Shown here: positions 8,036 to 10,980 of the stretch, in pieces
Numbering within the stretch: position 1 is the stretch's first letter
Layout: the number at the start of each line of letters is the position of its first letter
Origin: Larix sibirica
Lineage: Eukaryota > Streptophyta > Pinopsida > Pinales > Pinaceae
Length of the DNA: 10,980 nt
Direction: 5' to 3'
Assembly: GCA_004151065.3 (NCBI GenBank)
Contig: NWUY0300046170.1
Location: 1-10,980, forward strand
Notes under the pieces: model-generated
The model's database searches: none
What the model saw: only the letters and a program-made list of their open reading frames with translations
What the model was told of the DNA's origin: nothing
Program-made: the position numbers and the translations under genes

Positions 8036-9369
8036 AAAAAAAACTTGCTCTTAGCTCATGCAATCTCTCTCCAAAGATTGAGGTTGTTCTCACACCCAAA
8101 CTCCAATTTTTTCTCACTAGCAAAAAGAAATAGTAACATTCTAAATTATTGTCCACTTTTTTCTAGTTGAATATTTACATTTGCATGTGGGACTAATTGT
8201 GTTATGTTTTAGGTATACATTGGTATACTTTGCAAACTTTTATTTAGGAAGATGATTTCTCTTGACCTCGGCATCAATTTTTAAGGTATAGTTTCACAAA
8301 CATGCATATAGGGTCGGTTTGCCTTCCATTTTCATTTTTCATTATCTTATCCAGATTCGAATAGCCTTAGGTTATCTTTACATAATTACGACATTTATCC
8401 TTCCACTATACTGATATGCCATATTTTTGCTATAGGTCCTCCATCACATGGGTACCCTAGCTTATATCCTATTGTTTGATGGTACCTATGTTGTTGTATT
8501 GTTAGTATTGAGAGTCCCTTGGTAGCATTGTCTTATTTTGCATTGAAAACTTATTCTTATCCCTCATCTTTTATTCTAGCAACTTCCTTATAGGGGAATC
8601 TCACCATTTTTTGTTTAAATTGTAAATGCATTGCATCATTTATGCTTGTGCTTTAAATCCTTATGATGGATTCCATCTTTCAACTCTTTATAAGACCTAA
8701 TTCATTATATCATTATCGTTAGGGCTTTCATCATTTTTCCTTTGCAACTTAACACCCATTTATCGGGAGGAAACACACCTTAAGTGTCTTTATCCTACTC
8801 ATGCTCCTTGCATTATGCATAGGTTTGTTCCTTGCACTTGGAGCTAGTTTGCTTTTCCCCAACACTCGTTCCATCCCATGTACTACAACATGATTTAATT
8901 ATTTTTCATGATTTTATAATATGAAAAATACAAATAAATCAAATATTCCAAAAATACAGATGGGAAAGATGCATGTTCTTATTTATGTCTAGTAACAAGT
9001 TGCATCACCCTTGAACAAAGCACATTGTCTTGAGTCTATGTCTCTGCAATTTGGGTTGTAGTATGGATTTAGGAAAATGAACTTGTTTATGCATTATCTC
9101 CCCCAACTAGTTACTCTTCCATCCATTATGGATAAGCCTATTGATGTATCATATATCACATGCTTATGCCTTATTCCTCCTTGATTCAGTGTTGCCTTAG
9201 TCACTTATTGTGCCGTGCTTACGTTCAAGGAAAGTTTGAAACCGTGTTGACTAAACCTTAGAACTCTTGAATTTAGTATGTCTGTCTTCCCATGTTAAGT
9301 ACATTTTAGAATTAATCAGTTTGTTCCACCAAATATTTGTCCTTCTATTACAACCTCGTGTTGGATGAT
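8036..9369. other. Noncoding region upstream of the antisense gene, no gene seen
   Basis: No protein family, RNA gene or repeat could be recognised on either strand. The + strand is rich in T and C. On the minus strand just before the antisense ATG there is a T-run followed by a pyrimidine-rich stretch ending in AAG, which could be a 5' untranslated region or an acceptor site of an upstream intron. In the model used here this is the 3' noncoding part of the retrotransposon, before the 3' LTR, and would hold any antisense promoter. Confidence 0.45.
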
Positions 9370-9375
9370 GGGGGA
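9363..9375 (+). promoter_or_regulatory. Candidate polypurine tract before a 3' LTR
   Basis: The purine-rich string GGATGATGGGGGA ends at 9375 and is followed five bases later by TG (9380-9381), as expected where plus-strand DNA synthesis is primed next to an LTR start. It lies downstream of pol and of the antisense gene and about 1.2 kb before a TATA box, so the position fits. Two T bases interrupt the tract and no second LTR copy confirms it. Confidence 0.3.
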
Positions 9376-10556
9376 CGCATGAATTCCTTCCTTCCAATGG
9401 ATCACTTCCCATCAACTCCAAAAAATATATTATGGGATAGCAATATAGATTCCATTTAGTACCTTGGAACTTTCAGTCATTAGTGGTGGGTCTCCTTGCT
9501 ATCGACAATGGGAATACATCAATGTCCCCTAATTGTTCGAGTCTACAGGTGTTTGATGTCAACATATCTATTCACACTTGTTAGATTGTACTAGGTACCT
9601 TACCTCTCATTATCATTATCGGTGAGTTAGCTCGCATTTGTTAACGATATACATCAGTGATCAATAATCAAACAATGTCTTACTATGCTTAACTTCAAGA
9701 CATCTATTCACATAGTTTAGACTTGTACCTGTATTGTTTGGTTTGAAGACCTTGAGCCCATTATATAGCATCACATATATATGCTATGATTCGAGTTGCA
9801 TTGGATTTCCATTCACTCTCATTTTGACATTGATTCTTATGAAGATTGATCTGTTCAATATTATTTCCATATATCTTCATTTGATTCTAAGACATATATC
9901 CAATGTGTATCTCCGTCGTGGATATGATCTCCTTTTGATATGGATCAATTGTGTACTCATTTTCATGACCATGATCATTGCTTATATACCTCACGGATTT
10001 GCAATATAATTGATTATGGAGGCCATGCTTCTTGTTACTCCTAAGCATGGGTATGCCCGCCTCGAGAAAAGAGAGTTTGTACTTAATCTGTTGCAAGTAC
10101 CTCCTGTGGTTGATTTCTGGAACTTTTATTTGGGTTATTTTTGCACTCACTTCTGAAAGCTTGTAATGTATTTCGGCCAACATCTACCCCTATGACCTCA
10201 CACATTAATGGGAATATATTATAGGATATTTTGTCACATATGTCCCAAAGATGTTTATGATGGTTTGATCTTATCCCTTTCCATCTTTTGCAGACTTCCT
10301 TAACCCTTTTTGTTGTATGAACAACAATTTATCTTGTAAAACTCCTTAAAAAAAGTATTTACCAAGTCATAGACGCCCTATAGGAGGTCATCCTGTGTAT
10401 ATGAAGCCTATCTTTGGGTAGCCCATGTATATTTCAATTAGAGGGTAAAAAATAAAAATACATTATTTTATTGGAAAAGTTTCAGTTACGGTCGTTCCCA
10501 ATTACCCAAATCCCATAAATAGCCATCCCTAACTCCCATAACTACCTCTCCATCAA

Positions 10557-10564
10557 TATAAAAG
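10557..10564 (+). promoter_or_regulatory. TATA box (TATAAAAG), probable LTR promoter
   Basis: TATAAAAG is preceded by a C-rich, CCAT/CCCATAA-containing stretch (10498-10550) and followed by an A-rich segment, as in many plant LTR promoters. A polyadenylation signal follows about 100 bp later. Transcription would be expected to start near 10590. Only the motif and its setting support this. Confidence 0.45.
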
Positions 10565-10655
10565 AGGCACAAACGAAAGAAAAATATATCCTTAGTTCTT
10601 TTAATTATATTTGGGGAGATTGAGCACTGTAGAGAGCATACCCTCATGATGTTCA

Positions 10656-10661
10656 AATAAA
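10656..10661 (+). promoter_or_regulatory. AATAAA polyadenylation signal
   Basis: An exact AATAAA lies about 100 bp downstream of the TATA box. In an LTR this spacing would place it in the R region, where it would direct 3' end formation of the element transcript. AATAAA also occurs by chance in AT-rich DNA, so the call rests mainly on context. Confidence 0.35.
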
Positions 10662-10762
10662 ATCAGATTCCACAAAATCCATTTATCTCCTAACTCCAAA
10701 ATTTCATATCCCCTATCTGGAACATTGTATTTCCAGCCCTTTTGTGAGTTGTATTATGTTAG

Positions 10763-10891
10763 ATAATTGTAGGGATTCTCTTGGGCATACTTATTAAAAG
10801 AAGATTCATATTGGAAGTTGAGTGTTTGGAGGCTCGGGTGGAAGAACTCCGATCTCAGTTTCAGAACGGTGCCACAACGGGACTCAGGTGA
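10763..10891 (+). other. Short coiled-coil-like open frame, possible exon or leader ORF
   Basis: The frame after TAG 10760 stays open for 42 codons to TGA 10889-10891 and lacks an ATG. Its second half, ILEVECLEARVEELRSQFQ, has Leu, Val, Leu and Phe spaced 3 and 4 apart with charged residues between, a typical coiled-coil heptad pattern. Base composition is visibly less AT-rich than the surroundings. The end contains CAGGTGATA, which could serve as a splice donor. I do not recognise the gene. It may be part of a leader ORF of another element copy or an exon of a flanking gene fragment. Confidence 0.35.
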
Positions 10892-10980
10892 TACCATTCT
10901 ATTGTATATTGAGGTTTACTTTTATATAAAATAATTCTCTTTTCCAATCCATATCAATTGTTCAATTCTTGTTTATGAAT

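Larger units (their letters stand above)
736..9375 (+). mobile_element. Decayed Ty3/gypsy LTR retrotransposon, Tat/Ogre-like, internal region
   Basis: The + strand shows gag with a zinc knuckle, protease, reverse transcriptase, RNase H, integrase and then a second RNase H, in that order. Integrase after RNase H is the Ty3/gypsy order. An extra RNase H and accessory genes between pol and the 3' LTR are known from the Tat/Ogre branch, so I place it there by inference. Each domain is broken by stops and frame changes, so this copy is non-autonomous. The left limit is set at the first gag codon and the right limit at a candidate polypurine tract. Both are approximate, because no LTR pair or target-site duplication could be demonstrated. 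A decayed gene on the opposite strand lies inside these limits. Confidence 0.85.
9380..10762 (+). repeat. Probable 3' LTR region (limits uncertain)
   Basis: The region follows the candidate polypurine tract, begins with TG, has no recognisable coding, and holds a TATA box and a polyadenylation signal about 100 bp apart, the order of a U3-R-U5 LTR. The U3 part would be about 1.2 kb. The right edge is unknown: I could not place a terminal CA or a target-site duplication, and the region does not visibly match positions 1-735. It could also be a solo or foreign LTR inserted nearby. An imperfect inverted repeat (ATAGCA / TGCTAT) lies around 9767-9788. Confidence 0.35.

Noticed and set aside
9734-10183. 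Overlapping open frames on both strands (91 and 98 codons)
   Set aside because: Neither product resembles a known family and each overlaps the other. The region is better explained as noncoding LTR sequence.

Overview
This window looks like nuclear DNA of a seed plant: it is very AT-rich, and every recognisable coding trace belongs to a plant-type repeat. Almost all of it is one old, heavily mutated LTR retrotransposon on the + strand. Domain order and motifs place it in the Ty3/gypsy superfamily, most like the Tat/Ogre branch. The species cannot be named from the sequence. No intact host gene, tRNA, rRNA or CRISPR array was seen.

Layout. Positions 1-735 are an AT-rich leader with no recognisable coding. 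Then come broken gag (736-1790, with a CCHC zinc knuckle), a gag-protease linker, an aspartic protease with an Asp-Glu-Gly-Ala active site (about 2274-2585), a long domain-less linker (2586-3447), reverse transcriptase (3448-4270, with a YLDD box), the resident RNase H (4271-4585), a tether (4587-4912) and integrase (4913-6125). A second, structurally different RNase H trace follows integrase (6171-6595). Premature stops and frame changes interrupt all of them, and integrase has lost two of its three catalytic acidic residues.

The most interesting part is on the opposite strand. At 6822-7972, tail-to-tail with pol, lies a decayed minus-strand gene whose product resembles plant mobile domain (PMD) proteins. 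It appears to hold a 116-nt spliceosomal intron (6995-7110) with a GTAAGT donor and a TGTGCAG acceptor. The intron is in phase with conserved-looking coding on both sides. An antisense accessory gene between pol and the 3' LTR is a known but uncommon arrangement in Tat-like elements; an apparent intron readable only in the antisense transcript makes this one worth pursuing.

The rest (8036-10980) has no supported protein gene apart from a short coiled-coil-like frame near the end. It contains a candidate polypurine tract (9370-9375), a TATA box (10557-10564) and a polyadenylation signal (10656-10661), spaced as in an LTR. The matching 5' LTR could not be shown, so the LTR limits are tentative.

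In a live relative, Gag would package the RNA, protease would cut the polyprotein, RT and RNase H would make cDNA, and integrase would insert it. The antisense product would be an accessory protein of unproven role. This copy cannot do any of this by itself.
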